Part shown: one piece after another, positions 53,632-64,000 of the stretch
Layout of the letters: each line of letters begins with the position of its first letter
Numbering within the stretch: position 1 is the stretch's first letter
From: Fragum whitleyi
Lineage: Eukaryota > Mollusca > Bivalvia > Cardiida > Cardiidae
Assembly (NCBI GenBank): GCA_948146395.1
Contig: OX411547.1
Coordinates: 56,659,566 to 56,723,565, forward strand
Direction: 5' to 3'
DNA length: 64,000 nucleotides
The notes under the pieces: generated by a model
Databases searched by the model: none
The model's input: the letters and a program-made list of their open reading frames with translations, nothing else
Told to the model about the DNA's origin: nothing
Made by a program: the position numbers and the translations under genes

Positions 53632-54447
53632 CAAGGCTTGAAAATTCCTTCAAGATCAACTTGTCCAGAGTTGGAAAATTAACTTGTCCTTCCTTTTTTT
53701 CTCTTGTCCTTAGAAAATATGGTAATTAAAATGCGCCAATGTTCATTATTTTTCACATTAAGTTATGTTTAAAACATAAAGTAACAGTTTCTAAAAAGAC
53801 AACTTTTCCAATTTAAGATTGTGTCTTTAATCAATATTCACGCACATATCATAAGGATGAAAGACATAAAAAAACTTTTGATCTTTCCAAACTTACCAAA
53901 ATTATACTCAAACATGACACAAAATTCTGCAAAGAACGTATAATTGTTGAATCAATAAGTATAGAAATGGTCCCATGCAAATATGTTATGGTTGCCTTTC
54001 TATGCTATGAAAATGTAGTCACAAAAGTATTCTTGGGAAGAATCATTAGAAGTCCAGTTGTTTATGTTTTCATTTTACACTTGGGGTTTCACTTGTATTA
54101 TCAGAACCTATATTTTTCTTAATTGTCACAGCAAATCTCATTGGATGAAAATTAAAAACATGGTTGAGTTACCTGATTCAAAGATAATCAAAATGGGTTT
54201 CAGAAATGGATTCTGCAATGGTCTTGTTACGGATACAGACAATATTGTTCTGTTGACTTTTGTAGTCACTATATCATGAAAGATGTAAAAATCAAAATAT
54301 TAGTTTTTGGTCAAACTTATAGGAAGAGAACATGGAATTGACGTAATTTTTAACTCGTCTGGCAGGACGACCACATTGTATCACTTGCTCTTTATGATAG
54401 CTAACTCCCCATGACAAACGGACATGTTCAATTTTCAAGCCCTGGGT
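53632..54447. mobile_element. Possible inverted-repeat element
   Basis: The left end CAAGGCTTGAAAATT and the right end (reverse complement) CAGGGCTTGAAAATT match at 14 of 15 bases, and TGTCC occurs about 15 bases further in on both sides. No target duplication is clear and the interior has no transposase. Confidence 0.45.
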
Positions 54448-56089
54448 CTAAAATTATGATGAAATAAATAATTGATCTGGTTATATTACTCAACTTTGCT
54501 TAAAATTAAGATTTATAAGGATCCAAGTGAAGTTATGGAAGCTTTGGTAGAAAATGTTGAATCCTGATCGAAGAAATTCTAAAATATGTATTTTATAAAT
54601 ATTGAGAATCACGAAGGAATCCTTTACTTGAGCTAATGGGATCCCTCTCATTGATTTGGAACCCTAACAATTCCAGGACACTGTTAGTGTAAAACCTTGT
54701 TGGATGTTAATCCTAGGCATGTTTATAATTCATAGGCTTCCTAATTAAAGAAGCTTCATTCTTCTAAGTTAATTGATAAAGAATAAGGAATTCAAATATT
54801 GAAGAAAAGTTGTTGTATAAATAAACATGATGTCGTCCGATCATATATCTATCCGAATACTACTCTAGTTCAATAACTTTATTCTTAACAGACGCATACG
54901 CATCAATAAAAGAAAAATACATTACCTATTACTTATTTAAAGATATATTTCTTCAATATGGACTTAAAAACTTAAATCTGTTCAATGTCAACACTTCTAT
55001 TGAGATCTTGTTGCGTACAAAAAAAGTAATTAAAATGGCGGTATTTTATAAAAGGGAGATAACTAGATTATTTAGACTTTCTATAACTGCCTAGATGAAG
55101 GCAGACGATACAGATATCATATCTACTAGGGACTCTAAAAAGTATATTTAGTGTCTGTGTATCTTTTTAAGTTTTTAAATGTTTCTTTTTAAAGTCATAA
55201 TCGAATTTATCTGAAAGAATAATAACAAAAATCAGCAGTAGTCCACACCGTGTTTCACGTTTCACGGCGTTTTTTTTTTTCCAGTTCATGTTTGAATAGG
55301 CATTACCCTAAAGCCGATAAAAAAGCCCACTTAAAAAGAAATGAAATGCACAAGTGCTCATAGATATTGCCTTGAACTTTTTGCTGCTAATTCACACCGG
55401 CATTAGGCCCTATTTTTTAGAGTAATTTTGTAGGGCTATAATTTGACTTAGACAATCGTATGAGAATTTCATGATTTATCCTTTTGTTTTCACTTTCTAC
55501 CATGACCAGGCTTATCGTAAAATAATTTTACAATTTTCAATTAGAAAATGACGGTTTCATGATTTAGCATTAAAATGAATTTGGACGGTTGCGTGTCGCA
55601 AAATGGGAAATGATGCTACGAAGCAGCTGTCAGCTGACGCGCAATGTATCAGTACCGGATGCAGCTTGGGAGGGGGGGTGATCTTGAACCAGCCTTGTTG
55701 AAATTAAAAAAAAGAAAATTTGTTTAACCCTTTGCTGTTTAATCCCTGCTTTTTACGTGACTGTGATTTTATGATTGAGAAAACATTGTGAAAAAAAGAA
55801 GAAATTGCTTATGACAAGCAATTTCTTCTTTTTCCACACTATTTTCTACCCTACTGAATGGCTATTTTTCAAATTAAATCCACTTTAAATTTTCGTCTGC
55901 AAAACCTTTGAATTTGGACAGGTCAAATTCAGCAGGGTAAAATTGTGAAAGACTAGGAAAGCGAACCACCTTTGTATGTTGTCGAACCCGAATCTCGGAC
56001 CCGCCACTGTATATATATATTCTCATTTGTATTCAACTTAGGAACTTATGAAGATAATACTCTAGATAGAGTGTGAAAGGATGTACATA
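54448..56089. other. Non-coding stretch
   Basis: No gene recognised. Contains a perfect hairpin at 55793-55833 and a TATATATATA run at 56010. Confidence 0.45.
55793..55833. other. 18-bp perfect hairpin
   Basis: AAAAAGAAGAAATTGCTT and AAGCAATTTCTTCTTTTT separated by ATGAC. Purine/pyrimidine-biased arms; function unknown. Confidence 0.85.
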
Positions 56090-57578
56090 TACTGACTGTC
56101 ATAAAAAAAGGCCTCACCAAAATTTTGAAATTACGTTTTTTCTTTTAGCAGAAGACAATAAAGTTATCTATAAATTTTAATTATAGCCTAAACTCCACAT
56201 ATCCTGCTATCGCAAACTCGTTTTACAAACTTCCCATGGTAAGTTTGTCGTAAGGGTTTACCCGTGCGCCCAGTGCGACTTAAAGAAATGATTTTGATTT
56301 TTCGAAATCTGTACAAGTCGTAAGTCAAAACACAAGTCGAAATTCACCCAAGAAGGATACAAATATTCATATCCAAAATGCCAAGACTTAATAACGAAAA
56401 ACGCGCAAGCAGTTTTGGGCATGCTGGGAATGGGCAGTTCCAAGAATCACGTAGCTAGACGTTTTAACGCATCAAGATCAACTATATAGTGTTTGGTTAG
56501 AAGTGTGAACGTCTTCAGGACAGGCGTAGATCTGGTAGGCCTCGCTCAACGTCTGTACGTCAAGACAACTTTATCCGTCAAGAACACCTTCATGACCGCT
56601 TTTTAACAGCTGCATCGACATCTGCAGCCGTTGTTGGTAATCCCGATAGGAATATTAGTGTAAACACAGTAAGACGCCGGTTACGTGAACGTGGGGTTGT
56701 GTGCAGAAGGGCTTATTGTGGTATGATACTTTCACAACGTCATCGACAACAACTTTGCGTATGGGCTTAAAATAATCTCGGACGGCGATGGCGGACTGTT
56801 GTGTTCAGTGAAGGTTCAATCTTCATATGCGTTCGGGTATATCGACGTCTAAATGAACGCCATGTGCGTAATTGTGTTTTAGAGCATAACCGCTTCGGTG
56901 GTGGCGGGGTAATGGGTAATGATGTTGGCCACCATCAACCATGCATTCAAAACGAACCTGGTTGTTGTTCAAGGCAATTTGAAAGCCAGGGGGTACATCA
57001 ACCAAGTTTTACAGCCTGTTGTCCAACCCCTGTTTTGCCGACAACCTGGACTCACTTTTATGCATGATTAGGCACGTACACACAAGGCGCGTATCACCGC
57101 AAACTTCCTCCAAGCCAATTATATTGACGTTCTGCCATGACCAGCCAACTCACCGGACTGCAATCCCATCGAACACATGTGGGATATCCTAGGACGTCAT
57201 TTGCGTCAACGTCAGCCACAACCTCAAACTGTGCAACAGCTTACTGACGCTCTTCAACAGGAGTGGGCTCGCATCCTTAGGTACCTTCCGCGTAACCTGT
57301 GTGGCTCAATGAAACGCAGACTGCAAGCAGTGAGCGCTAGTGATTGCTAGTCATGGTGGACATACGCATTACTGACACCTAAAAGGCAGTGGGCATTTCT
57401 AAGCTTGAATGAAATATGTCAAAGGTTTTCGATTTAGCCGCTTAAACCTTACTCGACCTTTGAACAACATATCGATCAGTATCTTCCGTCAAAAACAAAT
57501 ACATGTAGTACTTTTATTTAGTGTCCCACATTGAACCACAGCTGAATGCATGTGAGGCGTTATTTATGACAGTCAGTG
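56090..57578 (+). mobile_element. Tc1/mariner-type transposon, degenerate
   Basis: Terminal inverted repeats of about 26 bp (ACTGACTGTCATAAA then GCCTCAC on both ends) are bordered by TA. The interior is a decayed transposase. Confidence 0.88.
56378..57349 (+). pseudogene. Tc1-like transposase pseudogene
   Basis: An ATG at 56378 gives MPRLNNEKRA, the usual start of an N-terminal helix-turn-helix. In shifting frames the DNA-binding part and the catalytic core can be followed. The best piece is near 57080-57190, where NPIEHMWD-type text gives the third acidic residue of the DD-E/D triad. Then come LRQRQPQP-like text and YLPRNLCGSM near the C-terminus. At least six frameshifts or stops are present. 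It would have cut and pasted the element; it is inactive. Confidence 0.8.
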
Positions 57579-58140
57579 TAGATCCACAAGCAAGATTAAT
57601 ATTCTAGAAACCGTTATCTCCTACATTTTCATTGTAAAATTGGCCTTTGATCCGTCACTTGAAATTGCTGATCTATAATTTGTTGCTGTTTTGAAGGCGA
57701 CTTGTATGCAATGTTTACCTATACTAAGATCCAAAAGAAAGTGTGTACTTTTGAATGTTGAATATCTCGGAAATTACACAACCTACACGTTCCCCAAGAG
57801 TACTTGCAAATGATATTTGAGAACAAAAATCACGCGTTGTGCAAACATTTTCTGCTAAGCTGAGACCATTGATTTTGCATGTTTTGCATGTGCATCACGC
57901 GTTAGATGACTAATTGGTCCATGAATGCATTCAGTTGAATCATTGTGGCTTAGCTAATTATAAAATCACATCTTCATTTCACTTGTGCACACTCACGTAA
58001 CTACGTGGTTTGATTCCCGATAAACATGGTTGAACGCAATTGAAGCTTTTCAGAATAAGAATGTCGATAAAATTGATAAAACATTCATGGTCCAATAGAA
58101 ATCGAGAACATCATTTTGTCAGGCCTTTTATAAGCAAATT
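57579..58140. other. Non-coding stretch
   Basis: AT-rich; nothing recognised. Confidence 0.4.
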
Positions 58141-58380
58141 CAGGACCCGAGGTTATAAAACTTTTCTCATTCTCAACTCAAAATTTTCTCAAATTTCAAT
58201 TTGAGATCAAAGCCGTAATTATGTTTTAATACTAATTTTAATGTATAAAAGATAATATTAATTAGTTGTTATAAATTAAAACTTATCAAAATATCCCTTA
58301 TTTTCATACATTTATTTAATTTTAGAATTTGGGAAAATTGCCAGTTGAGTCTGAGCAAAGTTTTATAACCACGGGCCTAG
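58141..58380. mobile_element. Small MITE, about 36-bp inverted repeats
   Basis: Ends share GGTTATAAAACTTT and CTCA, CTCAACT in inverted orientation, with one single-base indel. The 240-bp interior is AT-rich. No clear target duplication. Confidence 0.8.
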
Positions 58381-58388
58381 ATGTCATA

Positions 58389-58612
58389 CGAGGGTGAATA
58401 CAAAATTACGAAGACTTACGTTACAGAAACTTTGATTTTCAGGAATAACAACCTGAACATCGGATATTTTTCATCACAGTCATATCAAACTCTTGTAAAT
58501 CTAGTAGTATGCCAAAATATAATGGTTTGAGACGTGTACAATTTTTTTTTCATTTCCGTCTGGAAATTTCGAAGTTACAGTAACAGTCCACGTAATTTTT
58601 GATCCACCCTCG
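58389..58612. mobile_element. Small MITE, mariner-like ends, TA target
   Basis: TACGAGGGTG followed by an ATTACG block on the left; the right end is its inverted match (CGTAATTTTTGATCC then ACCCTCGTA). TA borders both ends (58387-58388 and 58613-58614). It lies only 8 bp from the preceding MITE. Confidence 0.85.
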
Positions 58613-59432
58613 TAGAACGCCATAGCACTGTTCGACGACAAGTTACTGGCTTTACAATGTAGCAAATACTAACGTTGACTCAAAGGTAACGTCTGCATGA
58701 AAAATGAAAAGCTTGTTTGAAAATGCCTTCGGATGTCTCATCACACTCTACAATGCGACTTAAGCACATAGCTCTTACCAGAGAAGAAGCTGTAAGGATG
58801 TCAAATCTTAACGCTATAAGCTCTGCTTGTGCACTGAGTGAGTACGCGAAGCTTTGTCAAACTCGGATTTAACTTTTAATTTAATCAAATTTACTCCATA
58901 AATGTACTCCAACTCTGTAAAAATCGAGGAAAAATGCAAAAAGTGAGACGTCACGCGTTGTTATGGAACTCAGTACATTTGTATATGTGCATGTGCCTTT
59001 AACCGGGCCATATTTGGCATGGAATAAAATTCTGTACGCTGCATTCCTCAAATAATAATAGCTCTAACTACTGTATTTCTTTTCATTTTGGGTAAAAAAA
59101 ATGACTCTCTATGAAATCACATACCAAACATCTTTTGTTCAATTTTGACAGTGGGCCTTTTTGGTCATATGTCGTGATGGGCCTTATTGGATTGAACCTT
59201 TTCACCCGGGCCTGTTTGTCACTTGGTCTTTTTGTCATTTGGCCTTTTTAACATTTAACAACTATTTCAATTGCCTAGAAATATATATTTATAACACTGA
59301 CAATCTGAGTTTAGCGCTGACGTCTTGGTATCATTTTTTCCAGACACAAGCCTAGCCCCTTCACCCCCCCCCCCCCCCACACACACACACATAACTTGTG
59401 ACGTGTCGGTCATCGGTTTAGCTTACAAGGTC
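58613..59432. other. Non-coding stretch with a C/CA simple repeat
   Basis: Nothing recognised except a poly-C run followed by (CA)n at about 59362-59391. Confidence 0.5.
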
Positions 59433-59528
59433 CGATTGCATAACAAAAGTTTAGTGGTAAACTCGATGTTTACCGTATGTATATAACGGGTACCCCGAGT
59501 TTAACACTAAACATTTGTTATGCAATCG
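59433..59528. repeat. 96-bp palindrome
   Basis: CGATTGCATAACAAAAGTTT followed by AGTGGTAAACTCG pairs with CGAGTTTAACACT then AAACATTTGTTATGCAATCG. Arms are about 33 bp with two or three mismatches. Likely a fold-back element. Confidence 0.88.
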
Positions 59529-60593
59529 TGTATATCGAATGTATATCAAACAGTGCATTAAAATATTTTTGCCGGGACGTATACGTTTACAAGACTTTAT
59601 AATTTAGAAAAAAATATATTGTTGGAAAAGAAGAATTTGTCTTTCAAAAGCAATTTCCTCTGTTTTCGTGATATTATGATTCATTGTTTGTACAGAAAAG
59701 GGGTAAAGAGTTATTAAATTATTTTTGAGCGGATAATCAAGTTATAAAGGGATCATCGGAATTGCCGGATCTCTGATGAACTATGCGACAGGGCGCGTGC
59801 GCGCACAAAATATTTCTGGGACATTTTACGTCGTCACTTTGAGAATGAAAGACGTCCGGTGAATACCGAAATCTAAATGGCTATCGATATAGCCTATTTG
59901 CATGAATAAGGTCCGTGATAGAATTGAAGACCGAAATTGCATTTGAACAAATTATACGCCATGAATTCATTTGCGGGCGCTCAACTTGAAACGCTTTTTT
60001 TAAAGACGGCCCTCGAACCTTATCATGGAATCATGCACACAAAACTCTTCTAAGTTATTATGGCCACAGTCTTTATGACGGACGCAAAAAATGAAATGAA
60101 AAGAAAAAATAGCTGGGCTTGGCAATAAAAACTGTATGATTTGAGAGTCCCTGGTCGCTAATGTGCGAAGTTTATTAATTATACGCTGAAATGACTTCTC
60201 TTTTACCAAGCACTTTAATCCTTTTCGTTAAAGGAAATAGGGGAGACCGGGGCTAGTTTCTTTACATTTCCCCATTTTTTATCCTACCTTATCGAATTTT
60301 GAATAACTTGTTTTCCGTTTTAAGGTAGAAATGTATGCTCTTTTTATGCAGACGCACATTTAGGCCAAAGAAATAGATATCACAAAAATGTTCAACTTAT
60401 TTTGAAGGTACCATCAGTGTATAAACTTGCCCCGTGCACGGGGCTAATTGATACAACATGTGGGGCTTGTTGATGCACTTCACAACAAAAGCTTGTAAAA
60501 ACCGATGATAACATCTAAAGACAGGTAAAAAAAAAGTTTTAATGCATATGCATTGTCGGCAAAGTCCGTTCTCAATACATAAGTTAATTTCAC
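59529..60593. other. Non-coding stretch
   Basis: Nothing recognised on either strand; short ORFs show no resemblance to known families. Confidence 0.4.
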
Positions 60594-60600
60594 ACTGGCA

Positions 60601-60681
60601 CCCATCTTCGCTAGCCAAGGGTTCTAGCTCCACTACGTTCCTTACGAACGTAGTGCAGCTAGAACCCGGCTAGCGAAGATG
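60601..60681. mobile_element. 81-bp hairpin-only insertion with 7-bp direct repeats
   Basis: CATCTTCGCTAGCC and GGGTTCTAGCTCCACTACG then TTC pair with GAACGTAGTGCAGCTAGAAC then CCGGCTAGCGAAGATG. Arms are 38 and 36 bp with one mismatch and one 2-nt bulge, and the loop is CTTAC. ACTGGCA flanks both sides (60594-60600 and 60682-60688), as a target duplication would. Confidence 0.8.
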
Positions 60682-60688
60682 ACTGGCA

Positions 60689-61380
60689 ACGAGTTAAAGG
60701 GCAGTCTGTAGCAAACTATAGACTATTTTTCACATGAACGCCGACCATTTCTGTCCGCTCAGCTCAAGCATTACATGTCTTGTTCATTTTCTTATTCTAA
60801 TAATGTCTTGTCTTAAATTCAAGTTATATTTCATATTAAACTCCCTAACATATTAGGGCTACCCTGTCACAATTTCTCAATCGAAGAAAAATGAACGGAA
60901 AAATCCATAGAATAGACGCAAACTCACAAGAATTATATTCAAATTTCCGAAATTACTTCTTGAATCTCAGTAAAAATGGACGCTAGACTGCAACATCTCT
61001 GATTACTCATATAGGTCCTCAAATGGCGGGATGTATCAACTAGCTCCGTGTACTCAACTAGTCTGGTCTTAACTAGTTATAGACTGGTTAACCTGTCCCA
61101 ATCTACGCTACCCTCCGATACTGGAATATCGACAAATTGAGACAGGCTCGCCAGTCAAAACTATAGTTATCACAGTAAAAAAAATGGAAACCTTAGTTTC
61201 TCATGGCTGAAGTTACGCTGTTTTGATAACTGATAGACGGTTTAACCGTACTAATTTTAGACGAAAGGTCGAGTATCTTTAAAAAGTGTGCGCGCATATC
61301 CCCGGCAAATTAGATGTGTTCATTATCGAGGACTAATGTTAGATTATCATTTGATAAACTAACCGACTGAACAGTGAAAT
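60689..61380. other. Non-coding stretch
   Basis: No gene or repeat recognised. If the proposed upstream exon is real, this is the start of its intron. Confidence 0.35.
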
Positions 61381-61394
61381 TATCGGAAACTCAC

Positions 61395-61600
61395 CCTCCC
61401 GTTTACGTTCCTTTCAACCGCATAATCTGACGTTATCCAAGCAGAGCACTCAGTAAAAGTGACGTCACTGATCACAAACGTTGCACAGCTATTGCTCGCA
61501 AAATGACGGATTTTAAGAAGAAGTGTCCTATAGGAGAGTTGATTGTTATTGTTTACATTAAGAATTTCCCGCGCATGCGCATTATTGGTAGGCAAAAAGA
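61395..61600 (-). promoter_or_regulatory. Candidate promoter and 5' non-coding exon, minus strand
   Basis: CpG is clearly denser than in the flanks. GCGCATGCGC (61571-61580) matches the NRF1 core and TGACGTCA (61460-61467) is a perfect CRE. In minus sense, about 70 bp beyond the CRE, GGGAGG|GTGAGT is a strong splice-donor match at 61395/61394. The next gene on this strand is the zinc-finger gene, whose first coding exon is preceded by a possible acceptor. Linking the two is inference. Confidence 0.35.
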
Positions 61601-63440
61601 GTCAGATCTCTATGCGAGATGACAATTAAAACAGGTTCAAAATCAACCGTTCATTTAAATTTAAGATAAAAAGAAAATTAAATATGATTTGTACGAATGT
61701 TTCCCGTTAATGATCAATTGATATTTAAAGAATCTCTTACGTAATAGCCCTTAATAAGCTTCCCGAGATTAGACTATTTCGTCCGACTTATTGAACGAAG
61801 TTGCCATCGACGATAGATCTTTTAGCTATTTAGAATTAGTTTTTTGTCTCTTTAAATAATGTATTTGTTTAGAAAGATTGTAACCTAGAATCTTTGTATA
61901 AACATGGCCTAGGGTCTGTCTTATATAGACGCTCGAGTTGCGCAATTTAGCTCGAGGGACTCTAAAACACGTGTCCGTGGTTTAGCGCAAATATTCTTCC
62001 TTTGTAAACTTGATGTTTTTTTTTGTCAATTTTCACGTCATTCATAAAGAAAGTTGAAAATTATGTATGTAACATAGTAAGTGTTTAGGTTTTCAAACAT
62101 TCGTAACTCAGACTACAGCACTCTTGAAAGTTCTGACAAAGCTGTAGTTGCACCGTTTCTGTAAACAAACCCAGAAAAAGTTATATTTTATGATTTTCAT
62201 AGAAAGTTGGATTAAAACGGCGGTGGATGAAGGATAAAAAGGGTACTAATGTACAATAAAGGGAGAGAAGATTCGTTTCCCTAGTATTACAAAGTTTTGC
62301 TTGAATTTCTGTGTAAAAATGAAACAACTAGGCCACAGATGGGGGTTCGTTTGAATCCCTTGAACCCCTTTTTGCATCCACCACTTGAACAAATTAACTT
62401 TCTTTACCGCTTTCCATAACGTAATGAATTTGTATGACATGAACTAAATAAAAAAGTTTGACTCAGATTAATCGGTTCACGGCGCCAATAGAATAAAACT
62501 TCGTAACCACAGCCGATCTAGATCTGTTGTATCCGTAGTTGCGCCGTTTTCAAGGTTAAAATCAGACGAAATGGTCATACATGTTGAACGCTATTGGGGA
62601 AAACGTAAGATGAATAAGTAAAATTCATTAACCCTTTCCAATAAAGTAATTTTACCGAGTTTAAGATTACTCGTGTTAAACAACGTTTGGGGAAAAGTGT
62701 CTTGTAACGTTAATTCGTTCACTCGCCTGAATCTCAGAACTTTCTACTTATTTTTCCTCACATTCATTTTATATTTTTGTTTTTGAAATGTAGTTAAAGT
62801 CATCGTTGAGCAACAGAACATCGCAAATCCATTTTAATCAGGCTGTATTGCGATGTTCGTTCGCCACCAACGCTTTCAATTTCAAGATTATTTTTTGTCG
62901 TCTGGTCGGGGTAAAAAACGAAGATTTACAGAAGAACGATTACATTATTTCATCTTTAACAAATAAAGAAATTACGTATGCTTCAATTGTGTTCCTACCC
63001 GTTAAAATTCGATTTTTTTACCCTCATATTATTCATTGGGAACTACATAAAGCGAAATAGAAAAATGGTTCGGAGTACATTTTCGTTATAGGCGGCTTTC
63101 ATTTCCCGCTGAAGCAAACGCTGCGTTTCAAATATGCAGTAGGCCTAACTTATATTTGATTAAAAATTATCCCGGCCTTTTTTGTCAAATTTGAGGAAGA
63201 ACTATTAGTATTGACAGCTTGTTCAAGACACGGAAGTTAGATCTACTAAATGAACGCGGCTCAGAATTGAAAAATCATGTGGGCCTCATTTATCGCCGCT
63301 GAAATGGAATCTTAAATGAAAGATTTTATCAAAAGCTTGATTTAATCTATGGCTGATAAGGCATTTAAAGATTTGTGTCAAATGAAACTTCACACTTTAT
63401 GCCTAATGAATGGGTAAGAGTTGTGTCCATATGAAAGCAA
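61601..63440. other. Non-coding stretch
   Basis: No coding region or element recognised. The short frames here lack family features. Confidence 0.4.
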
Positions 63441-63464
63441 TCAATCAGTGGCGTGTGAATCGTC

Positions 63465-63667
63465 ACGGTCAGATCAATTAAAAAACATGCAAGTGTGTGA
63501 TTAGCGGCTAATGTTTTATGACATGGGCAATATCGATTAGCGCATCCGGTTACGGTCAGATCAAAGAGATTCCGCGGCCGTGTAATATGGATTATTGCAT
63601 TAGAAAAGATTAACTTTATGACACATGTTTGTATCTATCTATCTAAAAGCGGCTAATATTTTTTATG
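63465..63667. repeat. Alternating direct repeats, possible cis-regulatory segment
   Basis: Two motifs alternate: ACGGTCAGATCAA at 63465-63477 and 63552-63564, and GCGGCTAAT followed by TTTTATG at 63504-63520 and 63649-63667. The neighbourhood has several TAAT- and ATCAATCA-type homeodomain-like sequences and no transposon ends. Confidence 0.45.
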
Positions 63668-64000
63668 TCGAAAATTGGGAATTCTTTGATAGGATTTTTA
63701 CAATTCAAAGTGTGCTCTAAAAAAGCTGTTTAGTCGGAAGATCTTGTGTTCGGCGACATTCGTTTATTCATGATAAAGTGCGGGGGGGGGACTTTTTACG
63801 GAAGCAAATCGGTTTTTATGAGTTGGTGGTGAATTCAAAAATTTACAGATTTAACTAATAATTGGATTTGTAATGTTAAAAAAATAAGGGGAAAAGCTAC
63901 GAAAATCCTTTTCCCATGTTTGAAATTTCTGTGATGAAAGCCATGTTTGCCAGAATGATTGGCCTGTCAAAGTGATGGAATGAGATGATTACCGGCACTG

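Noticed and set aside
54058..54279. 73-codon ORF inside a possible inverted-repeat element
   Set aside because: No transposase motif or family resemblance; chance length for AT-rich DNA.
56801..57067. 88-codon ORF as an intact gene
   Set aside because: It is an out-of-frame stretch inside the decayed Tc1 transposase.

Overview
The window is animal nuclear DNA: AT-rich, intron-containing, and packed with transposable elements. The repeat families suggest a marine invertebrate, most likely a bivalve mollusc. They include short non-autonomous elements with internal tandem repeats and a 3' hairpin (like the bivalve 'pearl' and Helentron-associated elements), tRNA-derived SINEs, and Gypsy and DIRS retrotransposons. 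The organism call is inference; nothing in the window names the species.

There is one well-supported cellular gene, a C2H2 zinc-finger protein on the minus strand. It has four coding exons (42389-41171, 38008-37841, 35341-35149, 33992-32828). The splice phases agree, giving 915 codons with the stop and eleven C2H2 fingers. Its introns carry a hAT-type MITE with a perfect 8-bp target duplication, a terminal-inverted-repeat element built around a 41-bp minisatellite, two hairpin-ended elements, a SINE fold-back and a 130-bp palindrome 20 bp from the first splice donor. A CRE/NRF1-bearing, CpG-richer stretch at about 61.40-61.60 kb, just upstream (minus strand) of a good splice donor, could be a distant promoter and 5' exon. 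That is speculative.

From about 8.95 to 28.81 kb lies a stack of nested elements. A decayed Gypsy element (A; gag, protease, RT, RNase H and integrase all recognisable) is interrupted by three hairpin-ended elements, two SINEs and a second Gypsy element (B, 13245-25731, 1.23-kb LTRs, tRNA-Pro primer site). Element B's 3' LTR is split by a 5.03-kb DIRS-type tyrosine-recombinase retrotransposon (20403-25429), which itself carries two SINEs. This is four levels deep.

A third LTR element (C, 44880-53487) is complete end to end, with 960-bp LTRs and the 4-bp target duplication GGTC. It has no recognisable gag, an in-frame deletion in the RT core, and a long Asn/Lys-rich extension of Pol after integrase that ends in a chromodomain-like segment. 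A degenerate Tc1/mariner transposon is at 56090-57578, and several MITEs and palindromes fill the rest.

The most interesting pattern is in the hairpin-ended elements. Different families carry different terminal hairpins, and in each family the 5' subterminal box matches that family's own 3' hairpin arm. All twelve copies or termini seen lie in the same orientation. Stretches not listed as features are AT-rich sequence in which I recognised nothing.
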